From Thermococcus sp. MAR1 (lineage in GTDB: Archaea; Methanobacteriota_B; Thermococci; Thermococcales; Thermococcaceae), in assembly GCF_012027305.1 (NCBI RefSeq), contig NZ_SNUF01000001.1:434001-498000 (forward strand): a stretch of 64,000 bases of DNA. The letters are read 5' to 3'. The stretch's first letter is position 1. Each line of letters starts with the position of its first letter. This document shows, in pieces, positions 1 to 9,564 of this stretch. The notes under the pieces were generated by a model. It was given only the letters and a program-made list of their open reading frames with translations, was not told the DNA's origin and did not search any database. The position numbers were made by a program, and so were the translations under genes.

Positions 1-917
<917 letters not shown>

Positions 918-919
918 AA

Positions 920-960
920 CAAACCTTTTTATTTTCGTGGTCCCAAATTTTTTACGGGGT
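920..960 (+). promoter_or_regulatory. Promoter of the mannosylglycerate operon
   Basis: A T-rich TATA element, CTTTTTATTTTC (925-936), sits in the 82-base gap after glkA. It is about 26 bases upstream of a probable transcription start near 956. No obvious palindromic operator is visible. Confidence 0.55.
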
Positions 961-999
961 TTCCTTTTCATACCCGAAAATTATCAAGGGGTGGTTGAA

Positions 1000-2181
1000 T
1001 TGCTTTTGGAGGCTCCGGTCTACAAGGAGCTGTTTGGAGCGGTTGAGATTTACGAGGTTCAGAAGGTCATCAAGCTGGACACTCAGACGCGAGACGTGAG
1101 GAGCTTTACTGTCACGAACGTGCCCCGCGAGGACATCTACGAAATTCTTGAAGACATCGCGATAGTCGTCCCGATGAAGAACGAGAAGCTCCAGCTTGTC
1201 GACGGTGTTCTGAAAGCCATACCTCATCAGTGCCCGATAATAATCGTCTCGAACAGCAAAAGGAAGGGACCAAACCTCTTCAAGCAGGAGGTTGACCTCG
1301 TCAAGCACTTCTACAACCTCACCCACTCGCGTATAATAATGGTTCACCAGAAGGATGTGGGGGTCGCCGAGGCATTCCGTGAGGTGGGGTACACTGATAT
1401 CCTCGATGAAAACGGAAGTGTGAGGAGTGGAAAGGGCGAGGGGATGCTGATAGGAATTCTCCTTGCGAAGGCCATAGGGGCCAAGTACGTGGGCTTCGTT
1501 GATGCCGACAACTACATTCCCGGCTCCGTCAATGAGTACGTAAAGGACTATGCCGCTGGCTTTCTGATGAGCGAGAGCGAATATGCGATGGTCCGTCTGA
1601 GCTGGCGCCACAAGCCCAAGGTCAGCACGAAGGGGCTGTACTTCAGAAAGTGGGGCCGCGTGAGCGAGATAACAAACCGCTACATGAACGCCCTCTTTGG
1701 CGTGGCCACCAACTTCGAGACGAACATCATAGTGACCGGAAACGCCGGTGAGCACGCTATGAGCATAAAGCTGGCCGAGATAATGCCGTTTTCGACTGGT
1801 TACTCGATAGAACCCTTTGAGCTGGTTTACCTCTTCGAGACCTTCGGGAGGTGGGGTGAGGATCCCCACACGGACGTTTACGACCAGGGGGTTGAGGTGT
1901 TCCAGATAGAAACGCTGAACCCCCACCTGCACGAGGACAAGGGACAGGAGCACGTCGTTAACATGATCCTCAGCTCCCTCGGGACGATATACCACTCCAA
2001 GCTGGCGACGGAATCCATAAGGAACCAGATACTGAAAGAGCTTCGCCTTCACGGCCTTCTAGGTGAGAATGAGGAACCGCCGAGTCCCAGGGTCATGCCC
2101 CCCATAGAGAACATAGACGTGAACCAATGGATGGAGACCCTAGAGGACAACGCCGAAACGCTCCTGCGCTTCGAGGTGTGA
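1000..2181 (+). CDS. mpgS: Mannosyl-3-phosphoglycerate synthase
   Basis: This enzyme transfers mannose from GDP-mannose to 3-phosphoglycerate, the first step in making mannosylglycerate, a thermoprotective and osmoprotective solute. The 393-residue protein is a GT-A fold glycosyltransferase of family GT55. Its metal- and nucleotide-binding DAD motif is at about residues 168-170 (GFVDADNY), and the family segment SGKGEGML precedes it. I chose the TTG at 1000 because it gives the conserved N-terminus [10 protein letters not shown] and follows a GGGGTGG ribosome binding site. The frame stays open upstream to 865, but that part overlaps glkA. Two bases separate it from mpgP, so the two steps are coupled in one operon. 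Confidence 0.93.
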   Translation: MLLEAPVYKELFGAVEIYEVQKVIKLDTQTRDVRSFTVTNVPREDIYEILEDIAIVVPMKNEKLQLVDGVLKAIPHQCPIIIVSNSKRKGPNLFKQEVDLVKHFYNLTHSRIIMVHQKDVGVAEAFREVGYTDILDENGSVRSGKGEGMLIGILLAKAIGAKYVGFVDADNYIPGSVNEYVKDYAAGFLMSESEYAMVRLSWRHKPKVSTKGLYFRKWGRVSEITNRYMNALFGVATNFETNIIVTGNAGEHAMSIKLAEIMPFSTGYSIEPFELVYLFETFGRWGEDPHTDVYDQGVEVFQIETLNPHLHEDKGQEHVVNMILSSLGTIYHSKLATESIRNQILKELRLHGLLGENEEPPSPRVMPPIENIDVNQWMETLEDNAETLLRFEV

Positions 2182-2183
2182 CG

Positions 2184-2915
2184 ATGAGGGTGCTCTTCCT
2201 CGACCTCGACAGAACACTACTCGGCAACGACTACTCCCCCAAACCGGCCAAACCAGTCATTGAATCATTTCTCAAGGCGGGCTTTGAGGTCGTGCTAAAC
2301 TCCTCTAAGACCCTCGCTGAGCAGGAGTACTACAGGAAGGCCTGGGGGCTGAAGGGTCCGTTCATAGTCGAGAACGGAAGTGCCATCGTGATTCCGAAGG
2401 GCTACTTCCCCTTTGACGTTTCCGGAAGGGAGCGGGGCAGGTACATCCTCATTGAACTCGGGGAGAAGTACTTGCGAATAAAGGCGGCACTTGATGACGT
2501 TGCTCCCAAATACGGCCTCAAGTACTACGGCAACTGCACGCTCGATGAAGTTATGGCATTTACAGGGTTGCCCGAGAATCTGGCGAGGCTTGCAGGGAGG
2601 AGGGATTACAGTGAGACGATATTCGCATGGGAAAGATCAGGCTTTGAGGATTTACTTTCCGAGAGGGGTCTCAGGGTGTCGAGGGGCAGCAGATTCCTGG
2701 GCGTAACAGGGGACACCGATAAGGGTCGGGCCGCAGTGGAGCTTCTGAACCTATACTCCCGATTGGATAGGGTCGAAAGCTACGCCGTTGGAGATGGGGA
2801 GAACGACTTCCCACTCCTCGACGTTGTTGACCATGCCTTCCTCGTTGGAACCCTCAGGCATAGGAGGGCTAAAAATATAAGCTCGATCGACGAACTACTG
2901 GGGGTGGTGTTATGA
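2184..2915 (+). CDS. mpgP: Mannosyl-3-phosphoglycerate phosphatase
   Basis: This enzyme removes the phosphate from mannosyl-3-phosphoglycerate to release mannosylglycerate. The 243-residue protein is a HAD-superfamily phosphatase of the Cof/MPGP type. The nucleophile pair DLD is at residues 7-9 (FLDLDRTLLG). NSSKT gives the second motif, and GDGENDFPLL near residue 205 gives the magnesium-binding acidic motif. The ATG follows the mpgS stop directly, and the stop overlaps the manC start as ATGA. Length and motif order match the Pyrococcus enzyme. Confidence 0.93.
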   Translation: MRVLFLDLDRTLLGNDYSPKPAKPVIESFLKAGFEVVLNSSKTLAEQEYYRKAWGLKGPFIVENGSAIVIPKGYFPFDVSGRERGRYILIELGEKYLRIKAALDDVAPKYGLKYYGNCTLDEVMAFTGLPENLARLAGRRDYSETIFAWERSGFEDLLSERGLRVSRGSRFLGVTGDTDKGRAAVELLNLYSRLDRVESYAVGDGENDFPLLDVVDHAFLVGTLRHRRAKNISSIDELLGVVL

Positions 2916-4294
2916 AGACGCTGATTCTTGCCGGGGGAAAGGGGACGAGGCTCTGGCCCCTCAGCAGGGAGCTGATGCCCAAGCAGTTCATAAGGATGTT
3001 CGATGAGTATTCCCTCTTTCAGAAGACGGTCCAGAGGGCTCTTGTGTTTTCCAAACCGGACGAGATTTTCGTGGTCACCAACAGGGACTACAGGTTCCGT
3101 GTCCTCGACGACCTTAGGGAGATTGGCCTGGAACTTCCGGAGGGCAACATTCTGCTTGAGCCTGAGGGAAAGAACACCCTGCCTGCCATCTACTGGGGCA
3201 TAAAGCAAATTGAGGAGACCTTTGGAGACTCAATCGTCGCCGTTCTTCCAAGCGACCACATGGTAGAGAGCAACGAAAACTACGTAAGGGCCTTTGAGAA
3301 CGCTGAGAAGCTGGCTAAAAAGTACCTTGTGACTTTTGGCATAAAGCCCACCAAGCCTCACACCGGCTACGGCTACATAAAGCCTGGGGAAGGAATTGAG
3401 GGTGGTTATCTGGTGGCCGAGTTCAAGGAGAAGCCGGACCTTGAGACGGCGAAGCGCTACGTTGAGAACAACTACCTCTGGAACAGCGGAATGTTTATGT
3501 TCGACACCGAGGTTTTCAGGGAGGAAGTTAAGAGGCACGCCCCAGAGGTCTACGAGGCATTTGAGAACGCTGAGAGCATCGAGAAGGCCTACGAGCTAGT
3601 TCCCGAGATATCGGTTGACTACGGTGTCATGGAGAAGACAGACAAAGCCGCCGTTGTTCCGCTCAACGTCTACTGGAACGACCTGGGCAGCTTTGATGCA
3701 ATCTATGAGGTTATGGGAAAGGACGAGAACGGAAATGCCGTCAAGGTCGGCGGTAGGAAGGGCTATCATGTCGGCGTTAACTCTCGCAACAATCTCATAA
3801 TGACTGGCCGCCTAACAGCAACGGTCGGAGTGGAGGATTTGATAATCATAGACACCGACGATGCCCTTCTCGTAGCGCACCGCGGGGAAGGGCAAAAGGT
3901 GAAGGAAGTCTACAAACTGCTCAAGGAGCATGGGGACGAGAGAGTCTTCGTTCACAGAACTGCCTACCGCCCCTGGGGAAGCTACACCGTTCTGGAGGAG
4001 GGAGACCGCTACAAGATAAAGCGCCTGACGGTTCTACCGGGCAGGAAGCTCTCCAAGCAGATGCACTACCACCGGAGCGAGCACTGGGTCGTCGTCAGGG
4101 GCACCGCAAAGGTTCACGTTGGGGAGAAGGAGGTCCTCCTCAGGCCGGGCGAGAGCACTTTTATTCCAGCCGGCGTCGTTCACAGGCTTGAGAATCCTGG
4201 CAAGGTGGTTCTTGAGGTCATCGAGACCCAGATCGGGGAGTACCTCGGCGAGGACGATATAGTCCGATTTGAAGACGATTTCGGGAGGGAGTGA
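2912..4294 (+). CDS. manC: Mannose-1-phosphate guanylyltransferase / mannose-6-phosphate isomerase
   Basis: This bifunctional enzyme of 460 residues makes GDP-mannose and interconverts fructose-6-P with mannose-6-P. The N-terminal nucleotidyltransferase domain carries the signature GGKGTRLWP at residues 8-16. EKP and the segment NSGMFMF mark the sugar-binding half. The C-terminal 110 residues form a cupin type II isomerase domain with the metal-binding motif QMHYHRSEHW and the later PGESTFIPAGVVH. The start overlaps the mpgP stop (ATGA). In this operon it supplies the GDP-mannose consumed by mpgS, and probably GDP-mannose for protein glycosylation and lipids. Confidence 0.94.
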   Translation: MKTLILAGGKGTRLWPLSRELMPKQFIRMFDEYSLFQKTVQRALVFSKPDEIFVVTNRDYRFRVLDDLREIGLELPEGNILLEPEGKNTLPAIYWGIKQIEETFGDSIVAVLPSDHMVESNENYVRAFENAEKLAKKYLVTFGIKPTKPHTGYGYIKPGEGIEGGYLVAEFKEKPDLETAKRYVENNYLWNSGMFMFDTEVFREEVKRHAPEVYEAFENAESIEKAYELVPEISVDYGVMEKTDKAAVVPLNVYWNDLGSFDAIYEVMGKDENGNAVKVGGRKGYHVGVNSRNNLIMTGRLTATVGVEDLIIIDTDDALLVAHRGEGQKVKEVYKLLKEHGDERVFVHRTAYRPWGSYTVLEEGDRYKIKRLTVLPGRKLSKQMHYHRSEHWVVVRGTAKVHVGEKEVLLRPGESTFIPAGVVHRLENPGKVVLEVIETQIGEYLGEDDIVRFEDDFGRE

Positions 4295-4719
4295 TGATGG
4301 CTGAGGATGGGAAGGAGCAGAAGAAGGAGAAGGTCAAAAACTGCGGGGACGAGTGGGAGCGGTTCAGCAGCTCCATATCCTCCCTTTCGCTCAGCCTTCT
4401 GCCCACGCTGCTCTTCGTGCTCATAATGTCCTACATAATCGTCGTTGGTCTGCAGAACGCCGATATAACCTTCACGGTCCAGGGACAGGAGGTCACCATA
4501 ACTTACCCTCAGATTAACATACCCGTGGACTATTCGGCCATAAAGAACGCGGTGGTTTACCTGTTTGCCGCGATACTGATAGGCATACCCGTCCCCCTGC
4601 TTTCCGGCAAGTGGAAACCGCTGAAGATACTCGTCTCCCTGATTCAGGCCGGAGCGTTCGTCTACGGGCTCTACATCTTCGTGATGATGATAATCAACTT
4701 TGCCAGTGCTCTAATGTGA
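4294..4719 (+). CDS. Small membrane protein of the mannosylglycerate operon, function unknown
   Basis: I do not recognise this 141-residue protein. A charged, lysine- and glutamate-rich head of about 25 residues is followed by three likely membrane segments. The first is near residues 35-55 (LPTLLFVLIMSYIIVVGL); two more lie near 85-105 and 115-138. A polar loop separates the first from the second. Start candidates are ATG 4294, overlapping the manC stop, and ATG 4297. Both follow GGGAGGGA, so the start is uncertain by one codon. It lies between manC and the mutase with no gap, so it is cotranscribed. A role in solute or osmotic sensing is only a guess from position. Confidence 0.75.
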   Translation: MMAEDGKEQKKEKVKNCGDEWERFSSSISSLSLSLLPTLLFVLIMSYIIVVGLQNADITFTVQGQEVTITYPQINIPVDYSAIKNAVVYLFAAILIGIPVPLLSGKWKPLKILVSLIQAGAFVYGLYIFVMMIINFASALM

Positions 4720-4729
4720 GGTGATTGCA

Positions 4730-6100
4730 ATGGGAAGGCTCTTTGGTACCTTCGGCGTCAGGGGAATAGCAAACGAGATGATAACCCCAGAGTTTGCCCT
4801 CAGGATGGGTATGGCCTTCGGAACGATGCTCAAACGCGAGGGAAGGGAGAAGCCCCTCGTAGTGGTCGGCATGGACACCCGCGTCAGCGGGGAGATGCTG
4901 AAGAACGCCCTTATAAGCGGGCTTTTAAGTACTGGCTGTGACGTCATAGACGTCGGAATAGCCCCAACCCCCGCGATACAGTTCGCGACTGCTCACTTCA
5001 ATGCCGACGGCGGGGCAGTTATAACAGCTTCCCACAATCCACCTGAGTACAACGGCATAAAGCTGCTTGAACCCAACGGCATGGGGCTGAAGAAAGAGAG
5101 GGAGGCAATAGTTGAGGAGGTTTTCTTCAGCGAGGACTTTGACAGGGCAAGATGGGACGGGATAGGTGAAGTCAGGGAGGAGGACATCATCGGGCCCTAC
5201 ATCGAGGCGATAAAAGCCAGAGTTGACGTCGAGGCGATCAGGAAAAGGAAGCCATTCGTCGTCGTTGACACATCCAACGGCGCTGGTTCGCTTACGCTTC
5301 CCTACCTGCTCAGGGAGCTCGGCTGCAAAGTGGTTAGCGTCAACGCCCATCCGGACGGTCACTTCCCGGCCAGAAACCCGGAGCCGAACGAGGAAAATCT
5401 TAAGGGCTTTATGGAGATTGTAAAAGCCCTTGGGGCTGACTTCGGAGTTGCCCAGGACGGTGACGCCGACAGGGCGGTGTTCGTAGACGAGAACGGACGC
5501 TTCATACAGGGCGACAAGACCTTTGCGCTCGTAGCCGATGCTGTTCTGAGGGAGAGCGGCGGTGGGCTTTTGGTTACAACCATAGCCACATCCAACCTTC
5601 TCGACGATATAGCTGAAAGAAACAACGCGGAGGTTATGAGAACCAGAGTCGGCGACCTGATTGTCGCTCGTGCCCTCCTTGAGCACAACGGGACGATAGG
5701 GGGAGAAGAGAACGGCGGCGTTATCTTCCCGGACTTCGTCCTCGGCAGGGATGGAGCGATGACCACAGCAAAGATAGTCGAGATTTTCGCGAAATCCGGC
5801 AAGAAGTTCAGTGAGCTGATCGATGAACTGCCGAAGTACTACCAGTTCAAGACGAAGAGAAAGGTTGAAGGAGACAGGAAGGCGATAGTCGCCAGGGTCG
5901 CCGAGCTTGCCAGGGAGAAGGGCTACGATGTGGACACAACGGACGGGACGAAGATTCTCTTCCCTGACGGCTGGGTTCTGGTCAGGGCCAGCGGAACCGA
6001 ACCGATAATCAGGGTTTTCAGCGAGGCCAAGAGCGAGGAGAAAGCTAAAGATTACCTTGAGCTGGGACTTGGGCTTTTGGAGAGGGCGATTGGGGCTTAG
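4730..6100 (+). CDS. Phosphohexomutase (phosphomannomutase/phosphoglucomutase)
   Basis: The enzyme moves phosphate between C6 and C1 of mannose or glucose. Here it supplies mannose-1-P to ManC. The 456-residue protein has all four alpha-D-phosphohexomutase domains. The phosphoserine loop TASHNPPEYNG has Ser101, the metal-binding loop is DGDADR (about residue 240), the sugar-binding loop is GGEENGG, and the phosphate-binding loop RASGTEP is near the C-terminus. The GTG at 4721 is in frame, but the ATG at 4730 is better placed behind GAGGTGAT. It closes the operon. Whether glucose-, mannose- or glucosamine-phosphate is preferred cannot be read from the sequence. Confidence 0.93.
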   Translation: MGRLFGTFGVRGIANEMITPEFALRMGMAFGTMLKREGREKPLVVVGMDTRVSGEMLKNALISGLLSTGCDVIDVGIAPTPAIQFATAHFNADGGAVITASHNPPEYNGIKLLEPNGMGLKKEREAIVEEVFFSEDFDRARWDGIGEVREEDIIGPYIEAIKARVDVEAIRKRKPFVVVDTSNGAGSLTLPYLLRELGCKVVSVNAHPDGHFPARNPEPNEENLKGFMEIVKALGADFGVAQDGDADRAVFVDENGRFIQGDKTFALVADAVLRESGGGLLVTTIATSNLLDDIAERNNAEVMRTRVGDLIVARALLEHNGTIGGEENGGVIFPDFVLGRDGAMTTAKIVEIFAKSGKKFSELIDELPKYYQFKTKRKVEGDRKAIVARVAELAREKGYDVDTTDGTKILFPDGWVLVRASGTEPIIRVFSEAKSEEKAKDYLELGLGLLERAIGA

Positions 6101-6176
6101 CCCCTCTTTCCTACCCCTGTACTCCAACCCAATTGTGTGAAAACATCCTGCGGAATAGCAAAGAAGAAATGGAGGC

Positions 6177-6977
6177 TCAGAGGTAGCCCCTGTCTTCCTC
6201 CTCCGGGGCGGGAGGCATCTGCTGCTCCAGCATGGCCCTCTGCATCTCCTGGACCTTCCTGAGTATTTCCTCCGTCTCCTTGGCGCGCTCTTCGAGGGCA
6301 GTCATGTCCAGCTCAAGACCGAGGATTTTGGTTACCGCCAGAAGGACGGACTTCGCGGCCTTGGCATCAACGATGTAACCAAGGCTCTCGCCGAGAAGAC
6401 TTATCCCGTACATCGAGCGGAGCTTACCCATGCCGAGGAGCAGTCCAGCGGCGCCGACTATTGCCCCCCCCTCGTCCTCGCGCCAGATAACCTCGATGCC
6501 ACAGCCTTCCAGCTTTCTCTGGTAATACTCTACCAGCTCCTCGTGGGTTACTGCCGCTAAAACCCTCGGCTCCCCCTGGAGCTCGGGCACCTGGTAGCCG
6601 CCCATCGTGATTATCTCGCGGACACCAAACTCGTTGACGAAGTCCAGCATCTTTCCGACGACCTCGAAGTGGCCGGGGCTGTCCGTGGGCGGAACCTGCT
6701 GGTCTCCGGTGATGATTATGATGTCCCTGCCGTTTTCGTCTGGGTTCTTCCAGTAGTAGAACTCGTTCTTCATAAGCTCAACCACGGAGTTCTTCTTGAT
6801 GAGAACCTGGTGCATAAAGTGCGGCGAGTAGAGTTCCGCGAACTTGACCGCGTTGAGCTCTTGGATTAGGTGTTCGGCAGCCAATTTCCCAACGAGGCCT
6901 ATACCGGGGAGCCCTTCGATGAATACGGGGTCCCTGAGATGGGGCCTCTCATACACGTGGATAACGGATTCTTTCAT
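6177..6977 (-). CDS. PAC2-family proteasome assembly chaperone
   Basis: The 266-residue protein belongs to the PAC2 family, archaeal relatives of eukaryotic proteasome assembly chaperones (PbaA/PbaB in Pyrococcus). The N-terminal half has the family pattern FIEGLPGIGLVGKLAAEHLI (residues 19-38) and ITMGGYQVPE. The C-terminal 45 residues are a charged, helical and probably coiled-coil tail ending in Gly-Tyr-Leu. A penultimate tyrosine recalls the HbYX motif used to dock on the 20S core, but glycine is not hydrophobic, so this is suggestive only. It is the last gene of the rpl44e operon, one base after nop10. Confidence 0.88.
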   Translation of the reverse strand: MKESVIHVYERPHLRDPVFIEGLPGIGLVGKLAAEHLIQELNAVKFAELYSPHFMHQVLIKKNSVVELMKNEFYYWKNPDENGRDIIIITGDQQVPPTDSPGHFEVVGKMLDFVNEFGVREIITMGGYQVPELQGEPRVLAAVTHEELVEYYQRKLEGCGIEVIWREDEGGAIVGAAGLLLGMGKLRSMYGISLLGESLGYIVDAKAAKSVLLAVTKILGLELDMTALEERAKETEEILRKVQEMQRAMLEQQMPPAPEEEDRGYL

Positions 6978-6978
6978 C

Positions 6979-7158
6979 TCAATCCCTCCCGGTAATGCCC
7001 AGCTGCTCGCGCTTCAGCCTTCTCCTGTACTCACCGTACGGATCCTCCGGTGAGAAGCGCGGCGGGTGGGCTACCTTTGTTTTAGCCCCGCAGAGGGGGC
7101 AGGTTTCTTTGAGGGTGTAGCGCCCGCACTCTGGGCACTTCCTTATGCGGAACCTCAT
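6979..7158 (-). CDS. nop10: H/ACA RNP protein Nop10
   Basis: This 59-residue protein is a core component of H/ACA ribonucleoproteins, which make pseudouridine in rRNA with Cbf5, Gar1 and L7Ae. Translating the minus strand gives MRFRIRKCPECGRYTLKETC. The zinc ribbon is made of Cys8, Cys11, Cys20 and Cys23. The conserved segment HPPRFSPEDPYGEYRR follows at residues 31-46. The start overlaps the aIF2 alpha stop (ATGA), and the gene lies between aIF2 alpha and the PAC2 gene, its usual place in Thermococcales. Confidence 0.95.
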   Translation of the reverse strand: MRFRIRKCPECGRYTLKETCPLCGAKTKVAHPPRFSPEDPYGEYRRRLKREQLGITGRD

Positions 7159-7982
7159 GCCCCTCTCCTCTTTATCTTCTTGATTCTCTTCTCTTTCCTG
7201 ATGAGCGTCGCTTCACCGCCCGCTTCCTTTATGACACGCAGTATCTCCTCGGCGATGTCCTCAAGGACCTCCTCTGCCTTGTAGTAGTCCGGGGCGGTGA
7301 TGTCGATCCTGTACCTCGGCGCCCCCTGATAGGAGAACTTAACGTCTATCTCCTTCTCCTCGTTGGCCCTGTCACGTGCCCTGATTAGGGCTTCCTTGAT
7401 TATCTCGACCCCGTTCGGGCTGGGAACAGTTATCTCGAACTCGGCATCGATGGTAACCGTGGGTATCTCGACGTAGGCCTCTATGACAGGCCTAAGAGCC
7501 TCGATCCACTCCCTGCTTATGAGGTCTTCAAGGACTTCCATCCCGTTCTGGGCGGCGTCTTCAAAGGCGGCGTAAACTTCGCCGTACTCCTCCTCGAGGG
7601 GAACCCAGACCTCTTTCCAGGCGGTTTCGAAGTCCTTTCCTATCTTTTCCGCCGCCATCTTGAGGAGGTTCTCCGCTTTCTGGGCGCGCTTGTACTCCTG
7701 GAGCTTGGCCTTCCTCTGCTGCTGGTTCACCCTCTTGAGGCTCAGGTCAATGTGCCCCTTGCTCGGGTCAACGCGTATAACCTTGGCGACTATTTTCTGA
7801 CCTTCCTTCACGTAATCCCTGATGTTCTTGACCCATGTTGATGCGACCTCACTTATGTGCATGAACCCTTCCTTGCCTGGGTACTCGTCGAGCTTGAGAA
7901 ATGCACCGTAAGGGTGAATGCTCTTCACAGTGGCAACCACAAACTCTCCCTCTTCGGGATACTCTTTGGCTTTCCTCGGCAT
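7155..7982 (-). CDS. eif2a: Translation initiation factor aIF2 subunit alpha
   Basis: The 275-residue alpha subunit of aIF2, the GTP-dependent carrier of initiator tRNA. The N-terminal S1-type OB domain is visible (GEFVVATVKSIHPYGAFLKL and GKEGFMHISEVA). A helical domain and a C-terminal alpha-beta domain that contacts aIF2 gamma follow. I chose the ATG at 7982 because GAGGTGG lies just before it. An in-frame GTG at 7991 overlaps that site. The stop overlaps the nop10 start. Confidence 0.95.
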   Translation of the reverse strand: MPRKAKEYPEEGEFVVATVKSIHPYGAFLKLDEYPGKEGFMHISEVASTWVKNIRDYVKEGQKIVAKVIRVDPSKGHIDLSLKRVNQQQRKAKLQEYKRAQKAENLLKMAAEKIGKDFETAWKEVWVPLEEEYGEVYAAFEDAAQNGMEVLEDLISREWIEALRPVIEAYVEIPTVTIDAEFEITVPSPNGVEIIKEALIRARDRANEEKEIDVKFSYQGAPRYRIDITAPDYYKAEEVLEDIAEEILRVIKEAGGEATLIRKEKRIKKIKRRGA

Positions 7983-8084
7983 TTTAACCACCTCAAAATT
8001 TTCTCTGCCGGGTTAAGTTACGAAAAGAGGTATTTAAAGTTTAGCAGAAGCCTCCGGAAACGGAGGCAAAGGAAAGGAAAAGGT

Positions 8085-8282
8085 TCACTCGAGAACCTCG
8101 AGTATCTTGGCCTTGATGACACCCTTTCCGCCGGTCGGCTCGACAAGGGTCGCGCCGCAGACGAGGCAGCGAACGGTGGTCGCTGGATTGCTGAAGACTA
8201 TCTGCTCGTTGCCGCAGTCTATGCACTTGACGCGGAGGAACCTGCTCCTGGGCATCGGAATGAGGTTCTTCGGGAGCGCCAT
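8085..8282 (-). CDS. rps27e: 30S ribosomal protein S27e
   Basis: The 65-residue zinc-ribbon protein of the small subunit. CIDCGNE and CLVCG supply the four zinc ligands about 20 residues apart. The start follows GAGGTGTGAAGC. It lies three bases after rpl44e in the same transcript, and about 100 bases separate it from aIF2 alpha. Confidence 0.96.
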   Translation of the reverse strand: MALPKNLIPMPRSRFLRVKCIDCGNEQIVFSNPATTVRCLVCGATLVEPTGGKGVIKAKILEVLE

Positions 8283-8285
8283 GCT

Positions 8286-8570
8286 TCACACCTCCACCAG
8301 CTCGAACTTCTTAACGCGGAAGCCCTGTCCCCTAGTGTGGGCCTTGCCGCAGACGGTGCAGCGGAAGCGGAGGTCGAGCTTCTTGACCGGCTTCTCCCTT
8401 CCGGCCGGGTTCGGCCTCGGGAAACCGCGGTAACCCTTCATGATTCTCCTAAAGCGCCTCTGGCCCTGGCTGAGCTCGCTCCTCGGTCTCTTCTTGACCT
8501 TCTCGACCTTGTGGATAGTGTGCTTCTTACAGTAGGGGCAGTAAGTCCTTATCTGCTTCGGATACTTCAT
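8286..8570 (-). CDS. rpl44e: 50S ribosomal protein L44e
   Basis: The 94-residue zinc-binding protein of the large subunit. CPYCKKH at residues 11-17 and CTVCGKAH at about 71-78 hold zinc. The middle is the basic segment [31 protein letters not shown] precedes the ATG. First gene of the rpl44e-rps27e-aIF2 alpha-nop10-PAC2 operon, preceded by a structured GC-rich leader. Confidence 0.96.
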   Translation of the reverse strand: MKYPKQIRTYCPYCKKHTIHKVEKVKKRPRSELSQGQRRFRRIMKGYRGFPRPNPAGREKPVKKLDLRFRCTVCGKAHTRGQGFRVKKFELVEV

Positions 8571-8599
8571 TCTCTCACCTCCACGCAGAGGCCCGGTGG

Positions 8600-8692
8600 G
8601 TTCCTACTCGCCCCAGCCTCGGACACCCCCGAGCCGTGAGGCATGATAGTGCCTGCAGGCATCGGTAGGGGTGAGGCTTTAAAAAAGTTTTT
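8600..8692. other. Structured GC-rich segment upstream of rpl44e
   Basis: No gene fits here. CTCGCCCC (8607-8614) pairs with GGGGTGAG (8668-8675), with one G-U on the plus strand. GCCTC (8616-8620) pairs with GAGGC (8638-8642), and TGCCTGCAGGCA (8650-8661) is a perfect palindrome. Minus-strand TATA candidates at 8678-8687 and 8715-8722 could make this the rpl44e leader. The wobble pair and the T-run at 8688-8692 would also suit a plus-strand RNA. Strand and function are unresolved. Confidence 0.35.
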
Positions 8693-8741
8693 GCCTTGGT
8701 GGGTGGAAGGCGGGTATAAATTAGTGGAGAAGGGGAACGCA

Positions 8742-8921
8742 TCACTCCGCCGGGGCATAGTAGCAGCGCTTTGGAGATATTATCTTGCCTTCCTTTTTGA
8801 GGATCTTGATAGCCTTATCAACCTCTTTCTTGTCGATTCCAGCGAGCTCGGCTATTTCCTTGCTCTTGAGGGGCTTTCCAGCTTCCTTTAGGACCTTGAA
8901 AACGAGTTCAACTTCAGCCAT
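8742..8921 (-). CDS. Small winged-helix DNA-binding protein
   Basis: The 59-residue protein is essentially one winged helix-turn-helix. LVFKVLKEAGKPLKSKEIAE forms helix 1 and the turn, AGIDKKEVDKAIKILKKEGK gives the recognition helix, and a short wing ISPKRCYYAPAE follows. The ATG at 8921 lies behind GGGGTGA. A TATA element (CCTTTTAAGTTC) precedes it, so it is monocistronic. It is probably a transcription factor; its target cannot be inferred. Confidence 0.82.
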   Translation of the reverse strand: MAEVELVFKVLKEAGKPLKSKEIAELAGIDKKEVDKAIKILKKEGKIISPKRCYYAPAE

Positions 8922-8982
8922 CTTCGTCACCCCGTAGGTTTGTCAACAGAACCTAAAATGTTTGAACTTAAAAGGTTATTGG

Positions 8983-9564
8983 TCAGAACTGTAGTATGAA
9001 TGGAACCACGAACGGCACCAGCGCGGTGAGGACGAAGCCGTGAACGAAGGCTATAAGTGCGACCTCACTGCCCCCGAACTTCGTCATTATAGGTAGCGTC
9101 GTGTCCATGGTTGTGGCGCCGCCCATAGAGACCGCCAGCTCCCTTCGGACCCTTTTGATAGCAACAGGGTACAGCAGGACGGTGAATATCTCCCTGGTGA
9201 GGTTGGCAAGGAAGCCAAGGGTGCCATAGACTGCTGAGTACTGGGCGATCAGAGGTCCGGTGAGGCTGTACCAGCCGCAGCCGGCCGCCACAGCCAGCCC
9301 CCACCTGAGTTCTATCCCCAGAATCAGGGAAGCAAGCAGGCCGCCAAGGATCGAGCCCAGGAGTGTGCCGAGGGGCAGCTTTATGGCGAGCTTTCCGAGT
9401 TTCCTGATCTCCCCTAGACGAAAGCTCTGCCCCAGGTCAATTCCGATTATCAGTATAAGCAGATATAGCATGACCTCGTAGAGGTTGCCGAATTCCGGGG
9501 CGTAGAAGTGGCCTGTGAGTATGCCTGAAATCAAAGCTACCAGAACGTAGACTAGAAACCTCAT
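8983..9564 (-). CDS. LysO-family (DUF340) exporter, C-terminal half protein
   Basis: This 193-residue membrane protein corresponds to the larger part of LysO/YbjE, a lysine exporter. It has about six hydrophobic segments and the conserved intramembrane stretch GCGWYSLTGPLIAQ, followed by GGATTMDTTLPI. The ATG at 9564 overlaps the stop of the upstream partner (ATGA), so the two are translationally coupled. In bacteria the two parts are one chain of about 300 residues. Substrate specificity for lysine is inferred from the family only. Confidence 0.85.
   Translation of the reverse strand: MRFLVYVLVALISGILTGHFYAPEFGNLYEVMLYLLILIIGIDLGQSFRLGEIRKLGKLAIKLPLGTLLGSILGGLLASLILGIELRWGLAVAAGCGWYSLTGPLIAQYSAVYGTLGFLANLTREIFTVLLYPVAIKRVRRELAVSMGGATTMDTTLPIMTKFGGSEVALIAFVHGFVLTALVPFVVPFILQF

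Noticed and set aside
952-2052. Long open frame antisense to mpgS
   Set aside because: It mirrors the codon structure of mpgS on the other strand, has no ribosome binding site and gives no recognisable domain.
4925-6127. 400-codon frame antisense to the phosphohexomutase gene
   Set aside because: A shadow of a strongly conserved gene with all family motifs on the plus strand.
8567-8758. Small frame overlapping the rpl44e leader
   Set aside because: It spans a structured GC-rich leader and promoter elements and overlaps the next gene; codon pattern is not gene-like.
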